Shown piece after piece: positions 28,009 through 39,840 of a stretch of DNA of 60,359 nt. The position numbers and the translations under genes are program-made. This DNA comes from Mesaphorura yosii (taxonomy: Eukaryota > Arthropoda > Collembola > Poduromorpha > Tullbergiidae). Within the stretch, counting starts at the first letter, position 1. Each line of letters begins with the position of its first letter. The notes beneath the pieces were generated by a model. The model did no database searches. It saw only the letters and a list, made by a program, of their open reading frames with translations, and had not been told where the DNA came from. The DNA is taken from positions 1-60,359 of the forward strand of contig WIXG01000415.1 in the NCBI GenBank assembly GCA_009869945.1, written 5' to 3'.

Positions 28009-28419
28009 CATTGACGTATATGTAACAACGCTGAGCGAATATGAACCAAGGAACAGAGCAGCAGTCTTGTATTTCGTATAATCCTTGAGAGCCATCTCAT
28101 ACGAATAAATTAAAGGCGTAGCAGAGTACTGGGACAGTGGCAGTGGCAGCCGTAGTTAATTAAAGAATTACTACGCTGAATTGGACTTTGTCTTGTCATT
28201 TAACTTTGCAGATAGTCCAAGAGAATTAAATGTCCTAAGCTGCTTGACGGCCTCTGATCCGAATTATGTGTGAAGAATAGGCCTGGAATAGAAATCTCAC
28301 ACCAGCAGTTAAATCTGCTTTCAGTCTTAGCATTTATTGGATATCGGCGAATTAACAACTGAATAGAATTTCTTGAAGATAGAAAGTGCTTCTTCGCGGT
28401 TGATTCCCTATCTGTCGAC

Positions 28420-29918
28420 ATGTCACTCCAGAATTTCTTTGGTTTCGGCCCAAGCGCAGAAATTGACATTGTTTTAGATGGGCAAGAGACGAGAAAAACT
28501 GCCGAAATCAAGACCGAAGACGGCAAGAAGGAAAGGCACCTTCTATACTACGATGGCGAGACTGTATCAGGAAAGGTAAGCAAAAACTAAGTTGATCAGA
28601 GTAAGCAGGGAATCCGGGACGCATTAAACTAAGGTTTCGATATATTGCGCGCAGGTTAACATTCAACTGAGGAAGCCAGGACAAAGGCTGGATCACTACG
28701 GGATAAAGATCGAATTGATCGGTAATTAATTGCTTACTTTAATGAATGAACAGTTGTCATTATGGGACGTTCACGTTGAATTGCGTCTTCGCAGGTCAAA
28801 TTGAACTCTACTACGACCGGGGCAATCACCAGGACTTTTTATCCCTCGTAAAGGAGTTGGCTCGACCAGGCGACCTTTTCCAGCACACCACGTTCAATTT
28901 CGAATTTGTCAACGTCGAGAAGCCGTACGAGTGCTACACGGGGTCCAATGTCAAGCTGCGTTATTTCCTCCGAGCCACCATAGTACGCCGGCTGTCAGAC
29001 TTTGTGAAGGAGAAGGAGCTTGTGGTGCAAACGCTGTCATCGTACCCCGAAATGAACAGCAGCATCAAGATGGAGGTTGGAATCGAGGATTGCCTGCACA
29101 TTGAGTTTGAATACAACAAGTCCAAGTACCACCTGAAAGATGTGATCGTGGGAAAAATCTATTTTCTGCTGGTTCGAATTAAAATCAAGCACATGGAGAT
29201 AGCGATAATCAAACGAGAGACCACTGGAACGGGACCGAACGTTTTTAACGAGAATGAGACAATTGCAAAGTACGAGATCATGGATGGGGCTCCAGTTCGA
29301 GGTGAAAGGTAAGCAACGCCCAATAATTCACATGGAGTTTTCCAGGGCCGGCGAGCACATTAAATGGTCTTGACGATATTTTGCAGCATACCAATTCGAG
29401 TGTTCTTGGCCGGATACGAGCTAACACCCACGATGAAGGACATCAACAAGAAATTCTCCGTTCGCTACTACCTGAATCTGGTCCTGGTTGACGAGGAGGA
29501 TCGACGTTACTTCAAGCAACAGGAAATCATTCTTTGGAGAAAAGGAGACCGTACTCGAAAACCATTCCAAGTCACCCTCCAGCAACAATACAAGCAAATG
29601 CAGAACCCCAACGTTGCACTTTCCAGCAACAATTCACTGAAGGAGAGCCAATCGAACGAGGGCATATCCAACTCTGCGGCCGATGGCGGCGAAAAAGATG
29701 GAGTTTCGTCTGAAAACGGGAAGGGAAATACAAACGAGGAGCAGCCGACGCCAGATAAAGAATTTCAAGCCACTATCAACAGTAAGACTGACGGCGATAG
29801 GAAAAACTCGGGCGCAGCGGCTGACGAGTCGCCGGAATGCCATTCGTCAGTCATGGACAAAGAAGATGAGGAAGAAAATCAGCCACCAACGGCCAATTCG
29901 AGCACAGAAGCCGTATAA
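28420..29918 (+). CDS. VPS26, retromer arrestin-fold subunit
   Basis: Exons 28420..28575, 28655..28721, 28795..29308 and 29387..29918 give 422 residues. VPS26 joins VPS35 and VPS29 in retromer, which retrieves receptors from endosomes. The match is strong and end to end: start [19 protein letters not shown], then [74 protein letters not shown] and [14 protein letters not shown]. The arrestin core ends near residue 298. A tail of about 124 residues follows, rich in Ser, Asn, Glu and Asp and apparently disordered; most VPS26 tails are shorter. It is the plus-strand neighbour of the PSMA2 relic and convergent with the zinc-finger gene 166 bp away. Confidence 0.95.
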
Positions 29919-30084
29919 ATGTGAAACTATTTTTCCGATAAGTTATTTGCGGTAGCAAGTTAAAGATACAATGGGAAAAGTTTTATATTCTGTTAGAGAG
30001 GACAGAGTCGTAGTAAAAGTCAAACTTGTGCATGTTTATTACTAAAATTGGACGAAGGAATGATTGAGTTGACAATTGGTGAGA

Positions 30085-31461
30085 TCAGAAGATACTGAAG
30101 TCATGCGATGATTGCATAGAAATCGAAATCGGCATAGAATCAGGATTATTTTCGGGCACTCGGCAACATACAAGCTTGGGCGAATGTTGCTGTTGCTTGC
30201 AATGGCCTTCTTCCTCGTGCCGCCGCTCGTGCTTCTGGCGCGCTTGCTTTCGCCGGAAGCTTCGTCCGCAATATTTCGACTGGAACGCTCTCCTGCCAGA
30301 ATGGCTGTCGATGTGCTCCCGGAGGTTGTAAGCAAGTCGGAATGTGCGTGAGCAATGAGGGCATTGGTGGCGTTTCTCTCCCGTATGCTTGCTTCCGTGG
30401 CGTCTGAGATCCTGGCGATAGCGGAATTTGGCGCTGCACGTTACACATTCGTGGTGTTCTTCGGCGCTTGGGCGTAGGCGCGGCTTGGAAATTGATGAGC
30501 TGGATTTTGCGTCGGAGGCGGAGTGAACGCTCAAAATATGAGCCTTCAGGACGCGACTGCGACGGAATTTCTTGGGGCAGAAGGCACAAGGGTGACGTAC
30601 TTTGCTTTCTGCAAGCCAAGGTCAGATGCCAGACTAGTTAATTCACTCAATCAATAGTTACTCGGACATTTAGCCATTTAGGACATTTGGCGTACCTGAA
30701 TGAATTTCACGCCTGTGAACCGACAACGCCGCCGCCTGGGTAAACTTTGTCCCACATTCTTCGCATTTGAATGGGGACGGATCGTCGGAATGCTTGACGC
30801 TGTGCCGCTTGAGACTGTGCGCTGACGAGAATACTTTGGAGCACTGAGGACAAGGCACCGGCTGGCGACTCGACGGATGTCTTCGGCTTACGTTCCGAGT
30901 CAGCAAACTGCCAGAGCTGGTAAGTTTCAATTTGCCTTGGCGTTTGTAGTTTGTTCGTCTCGATTTCGTGATTTTCTTATCTGGCGTAATTTTGTCTTCG
31001 GTTTTCAACTTAGGTTGAGGTGCTTCCGTTTTCTTAAGACTAGGAATGGAAATTGCACTTGTTGGTGAAGATTGCTGAAGTTTGGGCACGAGTCCCAAAG
31101 GCAGAATTGGTATCACATTGCGTTTATATTGATTAATGCACAACCCTCCGTTATTATCGGCACTGCTGGTATTTGGAATTATGACTGACGATACTGGAGT
31201 ATCACTCGTGGTAGCATCAACTGCGTGGAATTGAACGGTTACTGGACTTGGAGTCGGAATACTGTTGGAATTATCTAGCTGGAACTCGAGAACAGCAACT
31301 TGCCCTTCGGAAATCTGAATTTGCGACCAGTCAATATCGAGGACGTAAGTATTGATTATATTTTGTTGAACCGGTGCTGATGTTACGTTTCTAATGAGAT
31401 CCTGGCCTTGTTTATCAGCTGAATTATCAGGAACTGAAGTTCGTGGTGACACAGACGCCAT
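30085..31461 (-). CDS. C2H2 zinc-finger protein, six fingers (last one degenerate)
   Basis: Exons 31461..30696 and 30608..30085 give 429 residues. The first 200 residues are Ser/Thr/Gln-rich and disordered, a common activation or interaction region, followed by a basic stretch (KKITKSRRTNYKRQGKLKL) that may act as a nuclear signal. The fingers begin CPQCSKVFSSAHSLKRH, CEECGTKFTQAAALSVH, CAFCPKKFRRSRVLKAH, CVTCSAKFRYRQDLRRH and CPHCSRTFRLAYNLREH. In the sixth, SKYCGRSFRRKQARQKH, the first cysteine is replaced by serine. TGEKRHQC is the only classical linker. It is probably a nuclear DNA-binding regulator; targets are unknown. It is divergent from the large plus-strand gene starting at 31989. 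Confidence 0.85.
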
Positions 31462-31988
31462 GAAATGACGTTTTAAAGCTGGATTCCTTGAATTCTTTGG
31501 ATATGATTGGATTAGGGAACTGTATTGCTGATATTTTATTTAAGTAAGGTTAAGGCAAGGTAATCTAAGGCCACAAATACTGCATAAGTACTGACTAATT
31601 ATAAATTACGCGAAACTTTATCTGACAGGTGGACTGTCCTGCCAGCCAGTTTCAAATCAGAATCTCTGGCGAATTTCGTGCATCGATCGATCGGTCTCAA
31701 TTTCAACAATCTACCAACTGTTCTTTGTTTCAGTATGGCCAAAGGGGCATATTAAAATTCCGCAATATTTTGCCAACGTTTGTGCTGGCCGCAACCATGG
31801 ACAATAAAAATTATTGTGGAATTTGTCAACAAAGTAAACTTTGTGATACACAAAACACAAATTACCAAGAAAGGAACATAGGAACTTCTTCACCGGTAAT
31901 AAATTCAAGAAAAGGCTGCAATATGAAAACTTCATAATCAAATGTTGGCCGTATTTTACGTCGGCAACTTTAGGTCGGTCAATAGTCA
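31462..31988. promoter_or_regulatory. Shared divergent upstream region, 527 bp
   Basis: The start codons of the zinc-finger gene (minus) and the large disordered gene (plus) face away from each other across this interval, so both promoters must lie in or near it. I see no TATA box in a convincing place. Confidence 0.5.
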
Positions 31989-34900
31989 ATGGAGAACAAG
32001 TCGGGGGGCATCGGGGGCGGATGTCAAATCTTTTTCGGTTCCGGTAAACGGGCAAAGGAGACGGCAGCCCAGCGTCGCACCACGGCCACCAAAAGTAACA
32101 ACAATGAACCCGCGCCCACAAGCAGCAGGAGTATTAGGAGCCAGAATCAGGGCCGGACCCCACGAACGGTGCCAACCGACATTCGTTCCTCTATAGCCAG
32201 CCTGCAGAGCGATCTGTCCACGATTTCTCTGAACCACACCACCGTAAGCAATCTTGAGAATGACCTCAATCCCATTAAAGTATGTTCTGCCTGTGTGGAA
32301 GTGATAGTCAAGAAAGTACACCGATTCTTGGACAAATTGAATGGCCGACTCATTCGGGCGCAACAGGACCGGAAGAACAGAATGAATAAACTCGCCAAAC
32401 ACATTGGAATGGTCAAAGTGAAGATACAAGCCAGGAGAATGGAGGAGATTGCACAGCAGACAGAGTTGGAGGAGCTGGCAAGCAAACATAAGATTATGGA
32501 AAAACTGCTACAGACCACAATGAACAATTACACCGAGCTATTCCAAAGAGAAACGGAACATGGGACACGTAACTGTCTTCATCGTCAGGCAGCTAGCAGG
32601 ATGGTCACTGGCGACAAGTTCGCTTACGAACTCATCAAACACTCTAGAACGGTCGTCGCGTGCGCGCTTTCGGCTGCTCCTCCTCCTGTATCCAGATTGA
32701 GGTTACGATCCCGGACTGCGGCCGCTGGAGTGTGGTCTACAAAACTTCCACATCATTCAGTGATAAACAACCGTATCTACCGGGTGGCATTGGGGACAAT
32801 CTTTCAGGACGTCCGTTCGAAATCATACAGAGCGTACTTGTACAACAATACTATCAGGCCCGCTGGTAAGTTAATGCGCGAATCGTGATTTACATCATTT
32901 AATGCCCAAATGAGTTAAGAATTTTGTCCTTTCACAGAGAAAAGGGCACAGGAGACTTTCAAAATCGCGAGGCAACCCAAATTGAAACGGCCAAGATCAC
33001 ATGACCTGTCGCTATCCGTGTGGCAAGCGTCTGGCGCAAGGCAGAGGCCAAAACCAAGTCACCCCCAGCACCAGCGTGTTCGTGAAACGAGAGGAGGAAT
33101 TTACTCGAAACGAATGGTCAAGACGTCACGAGAGAATCAGGAGAAGCACGGTCCAAAATCCGAGTCCGAGTCTGACTCAAATTCCGACGACTTCGACTTC
33201 GTTGGGAATAGCGACTGGGACGGTACCGGTACAAAAGAAGACTTGGAAGCTGTCTCTGGAGCGGGTGCTAAAGTCAAAGCGAAGAGCAATACAGTGGAAG
33301 AAGAGGCTCCCGACGAAATCTTCGGAAGTCTCCCAAATTCATTTCAAACATTCGAAGAACTATACAGAGCTGACCGTGGATTTTTCCATTCCATCTATCA
33401 CCGGGTTCCGGATATTGATAAGGAAGCTGGTTCGATATCGAGGGTGTTCAGTTCACATGAGGATGGGCTCGGCTTGTACGCGTCTGACTCGGGCTCTTCA
33501 CCTAAGAAACAAGGCAGTAAGGACGAGGAAGCTGATCACCATCGTCCAGATCAAGAAGCCACCGCCGTAATTGATGGTGACACCGAGAAAATGGATCTTG
33601 ACAGAAAAGCAGTTATCACAGTGCATGAAAATCCGGGTTTTGACGTAGAGAACATTAAGTCACAAGATTTCGAGGGAAATTGCGAGTTCATCGAGAAATT
33701 CTTGGAGGAACAAATCTTGGAGCATGACACCAGCAGCGAAGACGATGAAGACTCAAGCGTGGGACCACTCACGGTCGACGATGGGATTGATGGAGATAAC
33801 GCAGAAGCACTCGATGGAGACGAGAATGAGAAATTTAACGCTAATGAGGACAAAGACAAACCGCGTGGTACCGGAAAACCGGAATCTGAGTCTGAGAAAG
33901 AAGAGGAAGACACTAATGAAGAATTGCGTGAAATCAGTCCACAAACGGGAAAGAAATCTGTCACTCCGACTTCGGACCCAGGGTCGGAGGCTCCAATCAC
34001 TCCAATGAACTATGACGAAGATTCCTTTGAAGAAGAACCGAACGAGCAGCCGCTTATAAACTTTTCGACTGAGCAAAGAAAACTGGAGCAGAAGCCCGAG
34101 TCGTCCACAGTTTCTTCCAAGCATTCGCTTACTGTTGAAGTCACGAGCAGCTTGGGTAATCTTGCTGACGTTTCCAGCTCCGTAAGTGAGGAAAATATGG
34201 CTCACCGACATCGCCGAAACAGAAGCCAAGACGATTTAGGACGGCGAAAGCGAAGGAGCAAAAAGCATCCGGAACGCATTCACCAACTTGAACCTGAAGC
34301 AGTCCAACCTATTCCTTCCATAAAAGACAAGCTGAAGCAAAGAAATTGGGGAGAATTGGTCGCGAAGTTCTCAACACCACCGAGCGATCATTCCACTTTA
34401 CGCGAACATGCATCGACGGCGACGCTGAAATTTCCGGCGATGAAGGGCAAGAGCTCTAATTCCATGAAAGAAATTCCACTCTCCGCGCGGCAGCTTGAAA
34501 ATATCGATCTTGGTCATGGCCCACCAATTCCAGAAGGACGCAAAGAACCCAAACGTCTTTCGACCAGCCTGGGCTACTGCTACAGTCGGCCTCCAGGCAG
34601 AAATCGTAATCGAAATCGAAATCGATCACCAAGGCCGAAGCAAATCACACCCGTTTTCAAAGCGTTGACAGTTAACGAGAATTGTATTGAAGTCTTCGAT
34701 GTGCCCGTTGACGAACCAGCAGCACAGGTGCAAAAGCCAGCACCGCCGGTGATGCGACGTCTGGGCACAAAAACAGCCATTCTCCCATCAAAACGTGGAA
34801 TTTATCGGCATTTTGGCCCATCATCGCAATTACCCAAGCCACCTTCGACCGTAGTGATTTCGGAGCCGTTTCGCACCAGAAATTCACGCGTGGACCAGGA

Positions 34901-35732
34901 ACACGTTTTTCCGCCGATGCCACTGTCCAGCCGAAGAGTCAGGTCAACTGATCCAAGCTGGTCAGTCAAACAAGGTCAAAGTCACAGACCAGCAAAGGTA
35001 TCAACGCACAGTCTCGTAAAGGCCATCAGGGAATTCCAGATTAAGAACGAACTGGTGACGACGACCGAGCAATCGGCAGTCAGCACAATTTCAATCAGGA
35101 GTGGACCGCGCCAGAGACGAAACTTCGTGGGACTGTCGACAATACTCAAGCCCAACCCCGCTGCAAACACGAGAATCAAATCCATTCACAACTCGAGGAA
35201 GTTCCCACATCCTCCGACGCAGAAAGAGATCGAAAACGAAGTCCGGAGGAGGCTCGTGGCGAACATGGCGCAAAAGCAAGCGAACGCCGAGTATTACAGG
35301 GCGACTCGGTATTCCATCAGAAGCAACATGACGAGGCGGCTGCAGGACTCGTTCATAAGAAAATTGCCAGTGCCATTTCTACCAGATTCAGTCCCCGTGC
35401 CACTGCCTCCACGTGAGGCGAGTCAGCGTCCACGACCTAAGCCGCTGTATCCGCTCAGCCTAGCCCGAAGGCAGATGACGACCCTTTCAGCCAAGAAGTC
35501 CTCCCGCAACGTGAAGCCAGTGCCCAGGAAGCAACTTCCGTCTCACTTACGCTACGGTAACTTTTCCTATTGGTTCTGGCCACCAGTTTGTGCTCAACTT
35601 CCCACGCCGACACGAGCAGCGGCTGCGGAGAAAGCAAAACAACTGCAGCAGCAGATTAGGCAGTCGAAGATCATGGCCACGACCACGCCAAGTCTTCCGG
35701 GATTGCGAAGGAATACTATCAGGAATTTCTAA
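31989..35732 (+). CDS. Large disordered basic/acidic protein, unrecognised (1223 aa)
   Basis: Exons 31989..32865 and 32938..35732 join in phase to one frame of 1223 residues. No known domain is recognised. The N-terminal 100 residues are Ser/Thr/Arg-rich. Residues about 100-185 form a likely helical or coiled-coil stretch (RMEEIAQQTELEELASKHKI) preceded by VCSACVEVIVKKVHRFL. The middle is strongly acidic (EDDEDSSVGPLTVDDG; ENEKFNANEDKDKPRGTG), and the rest is basic and Pro-rich, with a GRNRNRNRNRSPRP repeat and many Lys/Arg-Pro motifs. Alternating charge blocks suggest a scaffold, cytoskeletal or nuclear protein, but I assign no function. The ATG at 31989 opens the frame. AATAAA lies at 35773, 40 bp after the stop. 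Confidence 0.7.
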
Positions 35733-35907
35733 TCCGTCTAGTCCGTTCCGTTCACAGACAGAATTGACAAAGAATAAAGGTGCACTCCACTGCACAGGTC
35801 ATCTTGCATTTACTTAGAATTAACTTGCGTTTTATTTTATGAACACTACATCACTGGTGACTGGGTTTGACTGGCTATTCACACTAATTGCACATTCAGC
35901 TTCAGCT

Positions 35908-36677
35908 TCATTTGTTATATGTGAAATATGGGCCGCAGTCCTGTTTAGCCTTCGCGATTTTCGTTGGCACGAAGCCTGCAAATTGAGAAAACAGACGTTA
36001 ATTAGCATTTATGTGGTTCGCGGAGCGTGAAAGTCAACATCAACATCAGGCTAAACCTAAGCCTACCTGGAGGTGTCGATGTAATCGGAGGACTATTTTC
36101 CTTGCGATGAACTTCGAGATATTTAACCATTTTGTCTTCAGGCCTCATAACTAAAAAGAACACAGTTTCATTGGCATTATATCAATTCGAGGGTTGAATG
36201 CCAGCGTCTAGCTAGGAAGGAGTTTCTTACTTGTAAACATTGTCTTGAATCGCTTTGTCCTGTTTTCCGTCACCATGTCCTTGTACCCCACATACAAAAC
36301 TCCGCACAAACCTGTATTGCAGAAAAAAGGAGCACTGATAGGCATTTCATAGTTATTTCGAACATTTAATCAGGGCTGCGCGCCAGTGACTCCTGAGCTG
36401 TCATTAAATGTCATATGCTTATGATTTAACTATTGCTTACCAAAAAATCCGACGATCGACGAAGCCACAACTTCGGGAATTTCATTCATGCCTCGTCTCC
36501 AGAGACCAGCAACTGTCGAAAGAAAATAGAAATAATGGATTAGTGACCATCGCCATGAGTCATCCAGACTTTCAACTGCTTTCAAGTGCTGGAAGAAGCC
36601 AGTAAATGAAATGACTTACTCCCTGTCCCGTACTTTGCAGCCAAAGCTGCTCTCTGTATGTACTCCTTCGAAGGCAT
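35908..36677 (-). CDS. Small single-TM protein (120 aa), possibly mitochondrial
   Basis: Five small exons (36677..36620, 36512..36441, 36311..36231, 36150..36067, 35975..35908) give 120 residues with every junction in phase 1. The N-terminus MPSKEYIQRAALAAKYGTG is amphipathic and has no acidic cluster. One hydrophobic segment follows (VVASSIVGFFGLCGVLYVGY), then a basic stretch (ENRTKRFKTMFTIMRPEDKM) and a short tail ending YFTYNK. Size, basic matrix-like flank and lack of a signal peptide resemble accessory subunits of respiratory complexes, and the gene is divergent from ALR/GFER. I cannot name the family. It is convergent with the large plus-strand gene (176 bp between stops). Confidence 0.7.
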
Positions 36678-37209
36678 GCTGATTAGATTTCAGAAAAGCA
36701 CCGGAGCGCCGAACTTTTGCTGATTTAACTGATTACCATCAATTAAAAGGACTGTTAGCTTTCAGGCCACCTTTGATTCTACCTAGAATCTGGCATAACT
36801 GGTTATTTTGAATGCTTTAGTGAATGGAAACAGAAAACAAGTATTGGTTTACATATTCGTTATTTGGCTGCCCGGAGATCACATGGCTGAATTTCGCACG
36901 GTTTTGAACCGATCTCTTCCTCTTTGAAGCTGCGCTTGCATACTTTCATTGATCGCTTGTAAAATGATGTAAAACTCATTGATAATTTCAATTCCACGTG
37001 CTTCACCGTAGTACAACCAATGAAAGTTTCCAATTCCGGAATCAGCGACTACGACTACGAACCCAAGTGACATTAACTGATCAAGGAATCAGGGAGCTCA
37101 TTGGAACTCATTTGATCGTGTTCAGGTAATTGAATCTCAGTTCCGGTTATCAGTTGGAAGTTGGAGCTGACAGCATATCTGAATTTTGACTTGCTGATCG
37201 CAGATTCTG
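36678..37209. promoter_or_regulatory. Divergent upstream region of the small TM gene and ALR/GFER
   Basis: This 532-bp interval separates two start codons that face away from each other. It must contain both promoters. A short minus-strand frame inside (36879..37073) shows no similarity and is not called a gene. Confidence 0.5.
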
Positions 37210-37862
37210 ATGGATGCCCAGAAAAATAAGGAGAACGAGAAACCTTGCCGAGCATGTACCGACTTCCGAACGTGGACAAAGCGAAAGACGAATCACAAAA
37301 TAATAGCTGACGACAATGTTTACGATCAGAATATCGTAAGTGACGCGGATTTGTACGCGAATTGTGTGCCCGAGGTTTCAATCTCTAATCTGACGTTTAA
37401 TTAGGATACCATTCGAGATGAGCCTGCCCGACCAGATTGCCCACTTGATAAAGACTCGCTAGGCCGAAATACGTGGTCACTCCTGCACACGATGGCCGCC
37501 TATTTTCCAGACAAACCCACCGAGAGGCAGGAGAAGGAGATGACCGTGTTTATTAAACTGTTCTCCAAGTTTTATCCGTGCGATCACTGCGCCCAGGATT
37601 TCCGAGAAGAGTAACCCTAAAGTTCCAATTCTACATGACACTTTCGGGTCATCTCTAACTTTGACATGAAATTTTCTGTTTCTGTTTCTTATGTAGCATC
37701 AAAAAATGTCCACCGGAAACATCTTCAGGATCCGCCTTAAGTCAGTGGTTTTGCCGGATGCACAATATTGTCAACCGAAAGCTCGGGAAACCTGAATTTG
37801 ACTGCAAGTTGGTAGATGAAAGGTGGAAAGATGGATGGACAAGTGGCGAGTGTGACTCCTAG
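37210..37862 (+). CDS. GFER: ALR/GFER FAD-linked sulfhydryl oxidase
   Basis: Exons 37210..37335, 37405..37610 and 37697..37862 give 165 residues. In the mitochondrial intermembrane space this flavoenzyme (Erv1 in yeast) reoxidises Mia40/CHCHD4 and passes electrons to cytochrome c or oxygen. All expected elements are present: the N-terminal shuttle pair C-R-A-C (Cys13, Cys16), [15 protein letters not shown], the active-site [10 protein letters not shown] (Cys101, Cys104), the structural C-P-P-E, and the FAD-binding [20 protein letters not shown]. The usual HNEVN is HNIVN here, a conservative place in the FAD-binding helix. The presence of the N-terminal CxxC marks the long, mitochondrial form. 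The final [10 protein letters not shown] tail keeps a terminal cysteine, as in other members. Confidence 0.95.
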
Positions 37863-38025
37863 TCGTGCCATGAGGTAGTTTGTGAATTAATTATTGAGTA
37901 CGTCACATTAGCGTAATTAAAAAGTAGTCATAATTTTGTAATTTTATTGATCCAAGAAATGATCGTAATCGTAGTTTAGCTATGTGTCCGAATCTGCAAT
38001 CGCTATTTTCAGTCAGTACCCGAAT

Positions 38026-39840
38026 TTACCAGCATTTGCAGCTCCACTTCGATCTCTTCCCTTCCCATAAAATCGCGCCCACAATGCACAATAAACTGAG
38101 TCCTATCAGAGCATCCGTGATCAAATTAATTCCACGTACAGTTTTTCCGAAAATCTTGAAGGAGAGCAAGAAGTCTTCTGGGATTACAGCGGTCTGCGGA
38201 GGAAATTGAATTAATCCACAGTACTATGATAGTATGTGACTAAGGATGTGGTCAAAAGGTTACCTGTTCCATCCACATCAGCGGGAACATGATGCTCGGC
38301 ACATTGGCGAATGTGGGCATCGAATTGTAGGCTTGAAGCTCAACGTTCATCTGCAGCTTGAAGTTGGCTCGGAGCACAATACCAGTGTGCGTTTCCAAGT
38401 CGATATAACTCTCGTACCCATCTTTCAATGGCTCCAGTCCGACGAGATGTTTTGTGAAGTTTGGGTGAGCCTGTGCGAAATGTGGTTTGGAGATGAACAG
38501 CGGTGCACCGCCCACGCATGCCCCGATCGGGACCACTCCGCCCATCGTGCAGTACTCGAACGTCTCCTTGCAGTAGCAGTTGTTCTCGGGGAAGTCCTTC
38601 AGCGAGCCGAAGACCGACGGTGCGAATCCGAACCGCATCGTGTCGATTCCGTAGTGTCTTTTCTGGCCAGTGTACACCATCTTCACGGATCTGGAAAGAA
38701 ACGGACGGGTAAAAAGAAGCCACTTCGTCAAAAAAATATGGCCTTACCTGCAAAGTTCCGGCACAAAAACGTTCAGCGAGTGGGTTGGGCCCGTGAAAGG
38801 CGGGAAGAGCGATCCGTCAGTCCCCGAGAGTTTGTCACACTTCTCATCCTTCCAGACGTCCATGTTGGGTTTCCCGTTCCAGCTGACAACTCGGCCAAAG
38901 TCTGCAGGGTTTGTCCGTCCAGTTTTGATAATCCACACATCGTCCGCCGTTCCATTTCTCTGTACACAAAACAAGGCCATTACTTAAAGAGTTTAAGCGA
39001 AAGGATGATATCATGAGTGCCGGTTTTTTCTTACGTCATCGTAAAATCCGAAATCTCCATCTAGCAATCGTTCTGGAACCTTCACACTCTTCCCAAATAC
39101 TTCCTTGATCGGAAGCGAGAGCATTTCCATGTAATTTTCAATCGAGTACCCGTCAAACAGAAGTTCTTTGACAGTGTTGATCTGGAATACTTGCTCTCCC
39201 TTCTCCGAAAGCATCTCGTCCAGTGTGCTGAGCACGTACGGCTCCTTCGACATGTCCCAGGCCATGCGACTGATTCCAAGGAAAGGAATATTCAGAAGTG
39301 TGATCCGATCCGCCTCTCCTCCATAAGAAAGGTCTTTACGGAAAAACCACGTCGTGCGCGGGCGGTATTTGACTTCATCTTCGTTCTCGTTCAGGATTAT
39401 CTTCATCCTCTTCTCTCTGAAGAAAATCAGGTGCAGACATGTAAACTAGACTGATCGGGCTCCGTATCTCTAATCTGCGCAGAACTTACTCATAAACGTA
39501 TGGTCCCATCTCCTTCAGGATCGGTTTGCCCCCGTTGATGACTCGTCCCGGATTTGTGACGTTGAAGAAGTAGAATTTCGTGTAAATCGGAATCGGAACG
39601 TCGACCCACATGTCCCAGAGTTGAGTGCCAGGCTCCAGGCGAACTCTCTGGAATGAATCATCATGAAATTAAAAGTCTAGGCTAAAGAGTAATCAGAATT
39701 TAATTCCCCATTACCTTCAGGATCTCGTTCGTAATCACTTTGGACACGAATCCATATCGGACGGTGAGCACAAGCACTACGAGAATGGCTCCCCCGTACC
39801 CAACCCGCTTGGTCGTGATTTGCGCCATCAGACCAGCCAT
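38026..39840 (-). CDS. Scavenger receptor class B (CD36 family), complete
   Basis: Six exons (39840..39715, 39647..39490, 39416..39035, 38959..38748, 38690..38264, 38193..38026) give 490 residues, the usual CD36-family length. It has an N-terminal anchor (YGGAILVVLVLTVRYGF) after a short cytosolic end with Lys-Arg, a large ectodomain, and a C-terminal TM (LITDALIGLSLLCIVGAIL) with a CKCW tail that could be palmitoylated. Diagnostic ectodomain blocks are YTKFYFFNVTNPGRV, SGTDGSLFPPFTG and the disulfide region NNCYCKETFEYC followed by GACVGGAPLFISKPHF. Family roles are lipid or lipoprotein uptake, apoptotic-cell recognition, or sensory lipid detection (SNMP). It shares intron positions with the left-edge paralogue but lacks that protein's Ser/Arg-rich N-terminus. 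Ligand unknown. Confidence 0.95.

Noticed and set aside
31986..32489. Minus-strand frame of 167 codons
   Set aside because: Antisense to the first exon of the large plus-strand gene, with no similarity or splice logic of its own.
33551..34229. Two minus-strand frames of 149 and 158 codons
   Set aside because: They lie opposite the acidic repeat part of the 1223-residue gene; Ser/Phe-rich translation is the complement of GAA/GAG codons.
36879..37073. Short minus-strand frame upstream of GFER
   Set aside because: Sixty-four codons with no similarity inside a likely divergent promoter.
38246..39016. Plus-strand frame of 256 codons
   Set aside because: Antisense to SR-B exons whose minus-strand translation is unmistakable.
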